Below, piece after piece: positions 22,787 to 30,068 of a stretch of 32,833 nt of DNA (its first letter is position 1; each line of letters begins with the position of its first letter). Source of the DNA: JBPCRW01 sp050996405 (GTDB taxonomy: Bacteria; Acidobacteriota; Blastocatellia; Pyrinomonadales; Pyrinomonadaceae); assembly GCA_050996405.1 (NCBI GenBank), contig JBPCRW010000180.1, forward strand, positions 1 to 32,833, in the 5' to 3' direction. Under the pieces are notes generated by a model that saw only the letters and a program-made list of their open reading frames with translations, was not told the origin of the DNA and did not search any database. The position numbers were made by a program, and so were the translations under genes.

Positions 22787-23413
22787 ATGGACGCAGTTTT
22801 GGAGCGAGCAAAAACGCAGCCGACAATCGAACTCGAAGAAGCGAAAGCGAACGGCGAACCGAAAACCGTGCGCTGGACGCGAGACCAATATTATCGAATG
22901 GCGAATCTCGGTTTTTTTAAAGGCAGACGAGTCGAATTGATAAAAGGAGAAATTACCGAAATGTCGCCGATGAAAAGCGCGCATGCCACCGCCGTGAGGT
23001 TGGTAGTCGAAATTTTGAGAAATGTTTTTGCGAAAGGATTTGTGGTTGACAGTCAATTGCCGATGAGTTTTGGCAAGACGGACGAACCCGAACCGGATGT
23101 CGCGGTTGTCGAAGGCAAAGTCCGCGATTTCAGTAATTCGCATCCGAAAAATGCCGCTTTAATTGTTGAAATTTCCGACACGACTTTGAATTTTGACCGC
23201 ACGAAAAAAGCGAGTTTGTATGCGGAAAATAAAATTCAGGATTACTGGATTTTGAATTTGAAAAATCGCTGTCTCGAAGTTTATCGCCAGCCGCTGCGCG
23301 ACAAAAAACTCGGATTTATCTATACGGAAATTCGCGTCGTGACGGAAGGCGAAATGATTGCGCCGCTCGCCGCGCCCAAAACGAAAGTCAAAGTTTCGGA
23401 TTTACTGCCGTAA
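22787..23413 (+). CDS. Uma2-family (DUF820) PD-(D/E)xK nuclease-like protein
   Basis: 208 residues. The conserved core is RVELIKGEITEMSPMKSAHATAVRLV, then the catalytic-type EPEPDVAVV and ALIVEISDTTLNFDRTKKASLYAENKIQDYWI, whose D...E-x-S/K pattern matches Uma2 proteins. These restriction-endonuclease-fold proteins are greatly expanded in cyanobacteria and some acidobacteria, with no settled function. It starts 11 bases after dxr and so is probably co-transcribed, but it is unrelated to isoprenoid synthesis. Confidence 0.9.
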   Translation: MDAVLERAKTQPTIELEEAKANGEPKTVRWTRDQYYRMANLGFFKGRRVELIKGEITEMSPMKSAHATAVRLVVEILRNVFAKGFVVDSQLPMSFGKTDEPEPDVAVVEGKVRDFSNSHPKNAALIVEISDTTLNFDRTKKASLYAENKIQDYWILNLKNRCLEVYRQPLRDKKLGFIYTEIRVVTEGEMIAPLAAPKTKVKVSDLLP

Positions 23414-23503
23414 GTTGATAAAGTTCGGCAGGCGTTTTAGACTTTATTTGCAACTTAAAAAGCGGTCAAAACCTCTAATTTGCCGGAAAGTGAGAAAGAA
23501 ATT

Positions 23504-24874
23504 ATGGATTCTGTTTTATACGTCGTCATCGCAATTTTAGCCGTTCTTTTTGTGTTCGGCATCGCCATCAACATTCACGAATTCGGGCATTTCGTCGTTG
23601 CCAAACTTTTCGGAATGCGCGTCGAAGCCTATTCGTTTTTCGGACTCGGACCACGAATTTTCGGTTTTAAATACGGGCATACGGATTACCGCGTCAGCGC
23701 GATTCCACTCGGCGCGTACGTCAAACTTTACGGCGACGAAGCGACGGGCGCGTTAGAAGGCGGGGAATCGAAAGGCGAAACTGTTCCCGAATCCGAGCTT
23801 TACGAACTGCGTCCGCGCTGGCAGAAATTTCTCGTAATGATTGGCGGACCGTTTATGAATATCCTGCTCGCGCTGGCGATTCCTTTTTCGATGGCGATGA
23901 TTTACGGCGTTCCGTCGAATCCCGCGCCGATTGCCGGAATTGTCAAAGCGGGCGGCGCGGCGGAACAAGCGGGAATAAAAGTCGGCGATAGGATTGTTTC
24001 GTTTGACGGCGTGGAAAACCCGACGTGGAGCAGAATTCAAAATGATTCGCTGCTGCTGCCCGAAAAGGCAACGCCGATTGTCGTCGAGCGCGGCGGGCAG
24101 AGGATTCCGCTGACGATTAAGCCTTCAAAACTTGAAACCGACGGGCAAACGGTTGGGATGATTGATTTTGAACCCGACAAGGGAACTGTGCCGGTTGTTG
24201 TCGGAACTATTCAACCCGACATGCCCGCCGCCGAATCCGGCTTGCAGAAAGGCGACCAGATAACATCGGTCAATGATAAGCCGATTCGCAACAGTCAGGA
24301 AATGAAAAATATGGTTGGCGAAATCAAAGACCAGCCTATCAAACTGACCGTTATCAGAGGCAGCGAGCGCAAAGAAATTACCACGCACGCCGTTCAGAAA
24401 GATGGCGATTGGCTTATCGGAATTGCGTTTGACCAAAACGCTAACATTGCGCGGGAAAAAGTCGGCATCGGCGCGGCATTTGCTTACGCAGTTGACTCAA
24501 ATCTCGAAGTTTTGCGCTTGACGGCGAAAGCATTCGGGCAGGTCGGCACGGGCGAACGCTCGGCGCGCGACACGGTTTCCGGTCCGATTGGAATCGTTCA
24601 AATTATCATTCAAGTCGTGTTCAGCGGTGGATTTTTCGGACTTTTGGGAATTCTGGCATTGATTAGTTTTAATCTCGGCGTGTTGAATCTGCTGCCGATT
24701 CCGATGCTCGACGGCGGGCAGATTATGGTTCTGGCAATCGAAGGAGTTTTGGGATTATTTGGGCTGACGCTTTCGATGGCGATTAAGGAAAAAATCCAAT
24801 TTGTCGGGCTGGCGGCGATTTTGCTACTGATGGTTTTCACGCTGTTCAACGACGTATCGCGGTTTTTCAGATAG
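23504..24874 (+). CDS. rseP: RseP, intramembrane site-2 zinc metalloprotease
   Basis: 456 residues from ATG 23504; the frame opens earlier at 23480. The zinc motif HEFGH (residues 25-29) is in the first membrane helix. Two PDZ domains follow (around VKAGGAAEQAGIKVGDRIVSFDG and QPDMPAAESGLQKGDQITSVND). The third metal-ligand motif is NLLPIPMLDGGQ, then a last helix near the C-terminus. RseP cleaves anti-sigma factors and signal-peptide remnants in the inner membrane. Having two PDZ domains matches the Gram-negative form. Confidence 0.96.
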   Translation: MDSVLYVVIAILAVLFVFGIAINIHEFGHFVVAKLFGMRVEAYSFFGLGPRIFGFKYGHTDYRVSAIPLGAYVKLYGDEATGALEGGESKGETVPESELYELRPRWQKFLVMIGGPFMNILLALAIPFSMAMIYGVPSNPAPIAGIVKAGGAAEQAGIKVGDRIVSFDGVENPTWSRIQNDSLLLPEKATPIVVERGGQRIPLTIKPSKLETDGQTVGMIDFEPDKGTVPVVVGTIQPDMPAAESGLQKGDQITSVNDKPIRNSQEMKNMVGEIKDQPIKLTVIRGSERKEITTHAVQKDGDWLIGIAFDQNANIAREKVGIGAAFAYAVDSNLEVLRLTAKAFGQVGTGERSARDTVSGPIGIVQIIIQVVFSGGFFGLLGILALISFNLGVLNLLPIPMLDGGQIMVLAIEGVLGLFGLTLSMAIKEKIQFVGLAAILLLMVFTLFNDVSRFFR

Positions 24875-24893
24875 AAATTCTGTGACAATCTTG

Positions 24894-24931
24894 TAGCGTT
24901 TGCGATGTTGGTTTTTACATTGCAGACGCTA
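24894..24931. repeat. Inverted repeat overlapping the ispG promoter
   Basis: 24894-24907 pairs with 24918-24931 over 14 positions with one G-T pair and one mismatch, leaving a 10-base loop. The proposed -35 lies in the loop and the right arm enters the -10. It could be an operator or part of the rseP terminator. Confidence 0.5.
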
Positions 24932-24935
24932 TAAT
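24908..24935 (+). promoter_or_regulatory. Putative ispG promoter
   Basis: A perfect TATAAT (24930-24935) lies 16 bases after TTGGTT (24908-24913, three of six matches). The expected start point, near 24942, is about 11 bases before the ispG ATG, so the leader would be very short. Confidence 0.45.
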
Positions 24936-24952
24936 GTTTTCGGGTAAAAGTT

Positions 24953-26062
24953 ATGAGACGAGAAACAAAAGCGGTTAAAGTCAGAGATATTCAAATCGGC
25001 GGCGGCGCGCCCGTTGCCGTCCAGTCGATGACGAAAACCGACACGACGGATGTTGACGGCACAATTAAACAGATTGAAGAAATGGTCAAAGCGGGCTGCG
25101 AAATTGTTCGCGTCGCCGTTCCCGACAAAGATGCGGCGATTGCCTTGAAAGAAATTCGCAAACGCACGGATGTTCCGCTGGTCGCCGACATTCATTTTCA
25201 TTACAAACTCGCGCTAATGGCACTCGATGCGGGCGTTGACAAACTGCGGCTGAATCCCGGCAACATCGGCTCGATTGACCGCGTGCGCGAAGTTGTCCGC
25301 GCCGCCGAAGCGCAAAAAGTTCCAATTAGAATCGGTGTCAACGGCGGCTCATTAGAAAAAGACCTTTTGCGAAAATACGGCACGGCAACGCCCGAAGCGA
25401 TGGTCGAATCGGGAATGCGCCATGTGCGAATTTTAGAAGATTTAGGATTTTCCGACATCATAATTTCTCTGAAAGCGTCGGACGTAAATCGAATGGTCGC
25501 GGCGTATCGTTTGATGGCTGAAAAAGTAAATTATCCGCTTCATCTCGGCGTAACCGAAGCCGGAACGCCGTTCGGCGGCACGATAAAATCCGCAATGGGT
25601 TTGGGAATCCTTTTGCATGAAGGTATCGGCGACACGATTCGCGTTTCACTTGCCGCCGAGCCGCACGAAGAAGTTCGCGTCGGTTGGGAGATTTTGAAAT
25701 CTTTAGAATTAAGGAAACGCGGCGTGACGGTTGTCGCCTGTCCAACGTGCGGAAGATTAGACGTTGATAATTTCGTCGAAATCGTCACCGAAGTTGAAAG
25801 ACGTTTGGCGCACGTCGAAGAACCGCTTCATCTTTCGATTATGGGCTGCGCCGTCAACGGTCCCGGCGAGGCGCACGATTCGCAGCTAGGCATCACTTTT
25901 GGTCGTCAGGTCGGAATGATTTTCAAAGACGGCGTGCCGATGCGAAAAGTCGCGGGCGCGGATATTGTCGAAGAATTCGTCAAGGAAGTCGAGATTTTGC
26001 GGAAGGAAGGCAATGCGGCAAAATCGCTTTTGGAAGAAAAAACACTCGTGCAGATTTCATAG
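24953..26062 (+). CDS. ispG: IspG, 4-hydroxy-3-methylbut-2-enyl diphosphate synthase
   Basis: 369 residues; a [4Fe-4S] enzyme late in the MEP pathway. The N-terminal TIM-barrel part has VQSMTKTDTTDVD, VPLVADIHFHYKLAL and KLRLNPGNIG. The C-terminal domain carries the cluster cysteines in ACPTCGR and MGCAVNGPGEA. It needs Fe-S clusters, so it depends on a SUF system like that at the start of this window. The start ATG 24953 fits the family. A long hairpin follows 6 bases after the stop. Confidence 0.97.
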   Translation: MRRETKAVKVRDIQIGGGAPVAVQSMTKTDTTDVDGTIKQIEEMVKAGCEIVRVAVPDKDAAIALKEIRKRTDVPLVADIHFHYKLALMALDAGVDKLRLNPGNIGSIDRVREVVRAAEAQKVPIRIGVNGGSLEKDLLRKYGTATPEAMVESGMRHVRILEDLGFSDIIISLKASDVNRMVAAYRLMAEKVNYPLHLGVTEAGTPFGGTIKSAMGLGILLHEGIGDTIRVSLAAEPHEEVRVGWEILKSLELRKRGVTVVACPTCGRLDVDNFVEIVTEVERRLAHVEEPLHLSIMGCAVNGPGEAHDSQLGITFGRQVGMIFKDGVPMRKVAGADIVEEFVKEVEILRKEGNAAKSLLEEKTLVQIS

Positions 26063-26068
26063 AAGAAT

Positions 26069-26162
26069 TAGCCGCAAAAAGGCACAAAAATCACAAAAAG
26101 ATTCAAACATATTTGCGCTTGTTCATTTGTATTTTGTTGATTTTTGTGCCTTTTTGCGGCTA
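26069..26162. terminator. Bidirectional hairpin between ispG and DUF2752
   Basis: 26069-26093 and 26138-26162 are perfect reverse complements over 25 bp (TAGCCGCAAAAAGGCACAAA and onward), extended by 5 bp after a one-base bulge. Arms alternate GC-rich blocks with A5/T5 runs. Placement between two convergent genes fits a bidirectional terminator. The left arm opens with GAATTAGCCGC (from 26065), the same phrase as inside the 15785 element. Confidence 0.75.
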
Positions 26163-26169
26163 TGATTTT

Positions 26170-26604
26170 TTAGATTGCCAGAAGATTAAATGGGTAAAAA
26201 GGTAAATTCCGTAAAACGGCAAAACTTAATAACAGCGCGAAAAATCCCCAAGCCATCCACGGATGAAAAATCTTCCACGAAAGCCCGCACCCGCGCACGG
26301 CAGTCAAAATCAGCGAAACAAACAAGTAACCGAAAATAAAAGCGTAAATCGGCAGCAGCAAGTTGTAGTGAAGCGCGCCTAAAACATCGCCTTGAAAAAG
26401 CGCGTGAAAACCGCGCGTCAAACCGCAGCCCGGACAATTCATTCCCGTTAAAGCGTGAAACGGGCATTGCGGAAAAAATCCAGCCGTCACCGGATTGAAA
26501 TATCCGACAGCAAACGAACCAATCGCAAACGCCGAAACCGTCGCCGCCGCCAAAACGCGCCCGGTCGTCGAATGATTTAATAAAATTTTATCGCCGGATT
26601 TCAC
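26170..26604 (-). CDS. DUF2752 membrane protein
   Basis: 144 residues, start GTG. The family hallmark CPFHALTGMNCPGCGLTRGFHALFQGD (residues about 47-73) has the Cys-x2-Cys pair and follows a first membrane helix. Two further hydrophobic segments (LLPIYAFIFGYLFVSLIL, MAWGFFALLLSFAVLRNLPF) complete a small inner-membrane protein. Function is uncharacterised. The gene converges on ispG and is followed upstream by holB on the same strand. Confidence 0.88.
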   Translation of the reverse strand: MKSGDKILLNHSTTGRVLAAATVSAFAIGSFAVGYFNPVTAGFFPQCPFHALTGMNCPGCGLTRGFHALFQGDVLGALHYNLLLPIYAFIFGYLFVSLILTAVRGCGLSWKIFHPWMAWGFFALLLSFAVLRNLPFYPFNLLAI

Positions 26605-26631
26605 AAATTTATTTTACTACAAAATTTTTGT

Positions 26632-27678
26632 TTAAGAACTCGCCATCTGCATAAACAGCGCGTCGGTTGCGATTTTACGATTGAGATTGACGTTTAAATT
26701 GCCGCGCAAAATTTCGATTTCCGCGAGCCACGTCGCCAAAATTCTACTGTCAGCGTTTTCCGCCAGACGTTTTAATTCCGCTTTCAAATCGGCATTGGTG
26801 ATATTTCCTTCCGGTCGTCCGAGCCGCAAAATCCAGACATCGTGAATCAGCGTTTGCAGAATATTCAAATAGATTTCGTAAAAATCTTTGTTTTTCGCGT
26901 CGCCCATTTCTTCGGCGATTTTCAGTAAAGCGGCGCGGTCTCGTTTCACCAAAAGACTTTTTAAAACGACGAACATCGATTCGCGCCGCTCGCGGAATTT
27001 TCCGACATCCATTCGCAAAGCGCGTCCGACGCTGCCGTTCGCAAACTTTGAAACTATTTCCGCGTCGTCAATCGCAAACTGCTTCGCGCCTTCCAAAAAA
27101 CCTTCGATTTGTTTGGCTTCGAGCGGAGCGAAACGCAGCGTCTGACAGCGCGAAAGAATCGTCGGCAGCAGCGCGTCGGGGCGCGAAGTTATCAGAAAAA
27201 TATAGGTCGTCGGCGATGGTTCTTCCAGAGTTTTCAGCAGCGCATTGGCAGAATTATCCTTCGCGGCGTTTAATTTTTCCGCGTCGTCGATGATAAAAAT
27301 TCGCGCTCTGCCTTCAAACGGGCGAAAATTCGCTTCCCGTTCCAACTGGCGCACGGCATCAACCAAGATACTGTTTTTAAAGGGAATGACCATTCCGATG
27401 TCGGGATGTTCACTGAAAAAAACTTTTTCGTAATCTTCTTTTTTATCCGAATTAGGAAACGAAAAATTGTCGGCGCGTTTGCACGCTCCGCAAACATCAC
27501 AAGCCTCGCCCATTTGCGGATTCTGGCAGATGAACGCTTTAGCGAGTTCGAGCGCGAAAAGTTTTTTTCCCACGCCTTCCTCTCCGGCGAACAGAAACGA
27601 GTGCGGAACGCGCCCGTTTGCGAGCAGACGCTGCAAAATTTCTTTCGCGTGATGATTACCGGCGAGTTTGTCGAACAT
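26632..27678 (-). CDS. holB: HolB, DNA polymerase III delta' subunit
   Basis: Clamp-loader subunit of 348 residues from ATG 27678 (MFDKLAGNHHAKEILQRLL). AAA+ features: P-loop-like GEEGVGKK, the zinc-binding Cys cluster in CDVCGACKR, IFIIDDAEKLN (Walker B) and SRC in ILSRCQTLRF. The frame extends 19 residues upstream (MNGKLLLLC...), but those are encoded by the heptamer repeat and are not conserved. It follows tmk, a common arrangement. Confidence 0.94.
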   Translation of the reverse strand: MFDKLAGNHHAKEILQRLLANGRVPHSFLFAGEEGVGKKLFALELAKAFICQNPQMGEACDVCGACKRADNFSFPNSDKKEDYEKVFFSEHPDIGMVIPFKNSILVDAVRQLEREANFRPFEGRARIFIIDDAEKLNAAKDNSANALLKTLEEPSPTTYIFLITSRPDALLPTILSRCQTLRFAPLEAKQIEGFLEGAKQFAIDDAEIVSKFANGSVGRALRMDVGKFRERRESMFVVLKSLLVKRDRAALLKIAEEMGDAKNKDFYEIYLNILQTLIHDVWILRLGRPEGNITNADLKAELKRLAENADSRILATWLAEIEILRGNLNVNLNRKIATDALFMQMASS

Positions 27679-27683
27679 AAAAA

Positions 27684-27711
27684 GTAAGCCGTGAGCCGTA
27701 AGCAGTAAGCA
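27684..27711. repeat. Four-unit heptanucleotide tandem repeat upstream of holB
   Basis: GTAAGCC, GTGAGCC, GTAAGCA and GTAAGCA follow without gaps (4 x 7 bases). The array lies in the 53-base gap between the tmk stop and the holB start, 5 bases from the holB ATG. It resembles the short tandemly repeated heptamers known from cyanobacteria. Confidence 0.85.
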
Positions 27712-27731
27712 TAAAAGCAACAACTTACCGT

Positions 27732-28397
27732 TCACCTTTCCAAAAAATCATTAACGATTTTTAAAGTTCTGGCGTGAATTTCTTCAATCGAGCCGTTTGC
27801 ATCAATCACCCGAAACCGCTTTTTCTCTGCGGCGGCAAGTTCGAGATAAGATTGGCGCACCCGTTCATAGAAATCCGTTTTTTCCCTGTCCATACGGTTT
27901 TTCTGCTCGCCCGCGTCGTCTCTGATTTCGGTTCGCAAAAGCGCGGCTTCGACCGGCAAATCGAAAAACAGAGTCAAATCGGGTTTTAGCCCGCCGGTTG
28001 CCAGTTCAATAATTTGTTTGACGATATTTTGCGGCAGACCACGCCCCGCCCCCTGATACGCGAAAGTCGCGTCCGAGTAGCGGTCGGAGATAACGATTTT
28101 CCCTTCCGCCAGAGCGGGCTTGATTAAAAAATTGACGTGCTGCGCGCGGTCGGCGGCAAAAAGCAAAAGTTCCGCGAGCGGCGCGACCGTTTCGTCGGTT
28201 TCAAGAAATACTTCTCTCAATTTGCGACCCAGGGGCGTTCCGCCCGGCTCTTGAGTCGTCAAAATATTCAATCCGCGAAAACGCAAATCGGTTGCGACGA
28301 GGCGCAGTTGAGTCGATTTGCCGCTGCCGTCAATACCTTCAAAAGTGATAAATTTGCCGCGCAAAATTTTATTCCGAAACAGGTTTTTTTCGTTCAA
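27732..28397 (-). CDS. tmk: Tmk, thymidylate kinase
   Basis: dTMP kinase, about 210-221 residues. P-loop FEGIDGSGKST, the TQEPGGTPLG substrate loop, DRYSDATFAYQGAGRGL (DRY motif) and a lid region ending RMDREKTDFYERV are all present. The start is uncertain: TTG 28397 overlaps hfq by 29 bases, while TTG 28364, four bases after the hfq stop, gives (M)RGKFITFEGIDG, which fits the family better. Either way it is coupled to hfq upstream and followed by holB. Confidence 0.95.
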   Translation of the reverse strand: MNEKNLFRNKILRGKFITFEGIDGSGKSTQLRLVATDLRFRGLNILTTQEPGGTPLGRKLREVFLETDETVAPLAELLLFAADRAQHVNFLIKPALAEGKIVISDRYSDATFAYQGAGRGLPQNIVKQIIELATGGLKPDLTLFFDLPVEAALLRTEIRDDAGEQKNRMDREKTDFYERVRQSYLELAAAEKKRFRVIDANGSIEEIHARTLKIVNDFLER

Positions 28398-28596
28398 TCG
28401 AGATGGTTGAAATGGCGTGTTTGAAAATCAGAAAATCCTGCCCGCTCACGTCGAGCAGAACGGAAAATTTGTCGAAACTTTTGATTCTGCCCGAAAGAGT
28501 CGCGCCCTGCAGAAGATGAATGACGATATTTGTTTTGTCCCGGCGCGCCGTGTTTAAAAACGCATCCTGAATGTTCTGCGACGTAGCTTTTTCCAT
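28369..28596 (-). CDS. hfq: Hfq, RNA chaperone
   Basis: 75-residue Sm-like protein. The Sm1 region NIQDAFLNTARRDKTNIVIHLLQGATLSGRIKSFDKFSVLL and the Sm2 motif FKHAISTI (Phe in place of the common Tyr) identify Hfq. It forms a hexamer that pairs small RNAs with mRNAs. The C-terminal tail is very short (ERKKPVSE). GAGA lies 8 bases before the ATG. It lies directly after miaA, as in many bacteria, but with its own promoter. Confidence 0.95.
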   Translation of the reverse strand: MEKATSQNIQDAFLNTARRDKTNIVIHLLQGATLSGRIKSFDKFSVLLDVSGQDFLIFKHAISTISIERKKPVSE

Positions 28597-28639
28597 GACA
28601 ATTTCTCTTTTATTAGCTTAAATTTAAGATTGCAAATCA

Positions 28640-28667
28640 AGTATATCAAATTTACTTATCCAGACAA
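28640..28667 (-). promoter_or_regulatory. Putative hfq promoter
   Basis: On the minus strand TTGTCT (28667-28662, four of six matches) and TATACT (28645-28640, five of six) are 16 bases apart. Transcription would begin near 28633, about 37 bases before the hfq ATG. It would serve hfq-tmk-holB independently of miaA. Confidence 0.5.
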
Positions 28668-28745
28668 GAAAAATTTCACAAGCGTGATACTTAAGCAGTC
28701 AAACCTGATAAATTCGGCAACTCGGCTTCAAAAAACTACTTCGAT

Positions 28746-29687
28746 TTATAATTCGAGCATTTTCCAGAGTCTTTCCTGAATTTCTTTTTCACTTCCGAAA
28801 CCGTCCAGCCAAATCGCGTCCGTTTCGCGCCGAAACCACGATAATTGGCGTTTGGCGTAATTGCGAACGTCCTGTTTGGTTCGTTCAATCGCGCTTTCCA
28901 GAGTTCGTTCGCCGCGCAAAAATTCGCAAACCCGACGGTAGCCGTGCGCGCCGAGCGCGTTTGTGTCGTCTTTTAAACCCTTTTCACGCAGACGTTTCAC
29001 TTCCTCGACCAGACCGTTTTCAAAATGAATTTCCGTTCGCCGGTTGATTTTTTCATAAAGCGAATCGCGCGGCGGATTCAAAACAAAAATTCTGATTCGA
29101 TTAGCAAATTCCGGCGGCGCGGCGCGGCGCGGCTGAATTTCAGAAAGGCGTTTTCCGGTTTGAAAAAAGATTTCGAGCGCGCGTGTCGTGCGGACATAGT
29201 CGCGCGGGAAAAGTTTTGCGGCGGACGTTTTATCAACGCGCCGCAAAATTTTATGTAAATATTCCGCGCCTTTTTTCTCTCGCAAAATTTTTAATTTTTC
29301 GCGTAAATCTTCATCGGTTTTCGGGCTTTCAAAAAACGGCTGGCGCAGGGCGCGAAGATAAAAACCCGTTCCGCCGACGAGAATCGGAACGTTTCCGCGC
29401 CGCTCGATTTCGCAGATTTTTTTCGTCGCATCCTGCGCCCAATCCGCCGCCGTGTAATTTACACACGGCGAAACGTAATCAATTAAATGATGCGGAACGC
29501 CGCGCATTTCTTCGATTGAAGGTTTAGCAGTCGCAATCTGGATTTCTTTGTAAATCTGAACCGAATCGCAGTTGATTATTTCGGCATTTTCCAGACGCAG
29601 AGCGAGCGCAACGCCAAGTTCGGTTTTGCCCGAAGCAGTCGGTCCGACAATAGAATAAACTGGTTTTTCGGAAAAAGAATTGTCCAC
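28746..29687 (-). CDS. miaA: MiaA, tRNA dimethylallyltransferase
   Basis: 313 residues; transfers a dimethylallyl group to A37 of tRNAs reading U-initial codons, using an MEP-pathway product. Seen: P-loop IVGPTASGKTELG, NCDSVQIYKEIQIATAKPS, VPHHLIDYVSP, and the substrate-channel motif VGGTGFYLRAL. The C-terminal RNYAKRQLSWFRR is typical. The start is GTG 29687, which lies inside a CACAGA tandem repeat; no other in-frame start is available before the P-loop. Confidence 0.96.
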   Translation of the reverse strand: MDNSFSEKPVYSIVGPTASGKTELGVALALRLENAEIINCDSVQIYKEIQIATAKPSIEEMRGVPHHLIDYVSPCVNYTAADWAQDATKKICEIERRGNVPILVGGTGFYLRALRQPFFESPKTDEDLREKLKILREKKGAEYLHKILRRVDKTSAAKLFPRDYVRTTRALEIFFQTGKRLSEIQPRRAAPPEFANRIRIFVLNPPRDSLYEKINRRTEIHFENGLVEEVKRLREKGLKDDTNALGAHGYRRVCEFLRGERTLESAIERTKQDVRNYAKRQLSWFRRETDAIWLDGFGSEKEIQERLWKMLEL

Positions 29688-29710
29688 AGATGAACACAGA
29701 TTAGCACAGA
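29685..29710. repeat. CACAGA tandem repeat at the miaA start
   Basis: CACAGA recurs at 29685, 29695 and 29705 with an exact 10-base period, separated by TGAA and TTAG. The first copy contains the miaA GTG start codon (minus strand). No inverted partner is visible within the next 100 bases. Confidence 0.75.
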
Positions 29711-29734
29711 TAAGCGAAAGATTTTCGGCGGATT

Positions 29735-29830
29735 TTAATATGTGTAAAAGACAAATCGAACCAGCGCGACCAGCAAAATCGCACCGAGCAAAATCAGCGA
29801 GCCGATGATTTGATTTCGTGAAAAACGCAT
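29735..29830 (-). CDS. 31-residue single-helix membrane protein
   Basis: The minus strand reads ATG at 29830 to TAA at 29735-29737. It encodes MRFSRNQIIGS followed by the hydrophobic stretch LILLGAILLVALVRFVFYTY. It has a basic N-terminus, one membrane helix and a C-terminal aromatic pair. It starts 3 bases after the stop of the next upstream ORF, which suggests coupled translation. There is no clear ribosome binding site of its own. Too short for family recognition. Confidence 0.5.
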   Translation of the reverse strand: MRFSRNQIIGSLILLGAILLVALVRFVFYTY

Positions 29831-29833
29831 TGG

Positions 29834-30052
29834 CTAATCGTAATGAGTAGCAGAGAAAACGTCTTCAATTATTTCAATCGGATGTGTAAAAAATAATTTC
29901 GGATGGTCAGCAGCCATCATAATTCGACACTTAAAAGACATACAGGCGCAATCGGTAATACCGCTTCTTTTAGTTCGCAATTCAGTATTAACCGCCGCCC
30001 CTAAGGTAAGCGTTAAAATGAAAGCTAAGGTTTTACGAGAAAAGAAACGCAT
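29834..30052 (-). CDS. Small exported protein, unknown function
   Basis: 72 residues from ATG 30052 (MRFFSRKTLAFILTLTLGAAV); the frame also opens at ATG 30064. A basic N-terminus and hydrophobic stretch suggest a signal peptide. The rest has three Cys (CACMSFKC), and it ends EDVFSATHYD. It follows the SpoIID gene by 16 bases and is probably co-transcribed with it. No family recognised. Confidence 0.5.
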   Translation of the reverse strand: MRFFSRKTLAFILTLTLGAAVNTELRTKRSGITDCACMSFKCRIMMAADHPKLFFTHPIEIIEDVFSATHYD

Positions 30053-30068
30053 AACATCTTCCAATATA

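Noticed and set aside
27679..27735. Hydrophobic N-terminal extension of HolB that looks like a signal peptide
   Set aside because: It is the translation of the heptamer repeat; a clamp-loader subunit is cytoplasmic.
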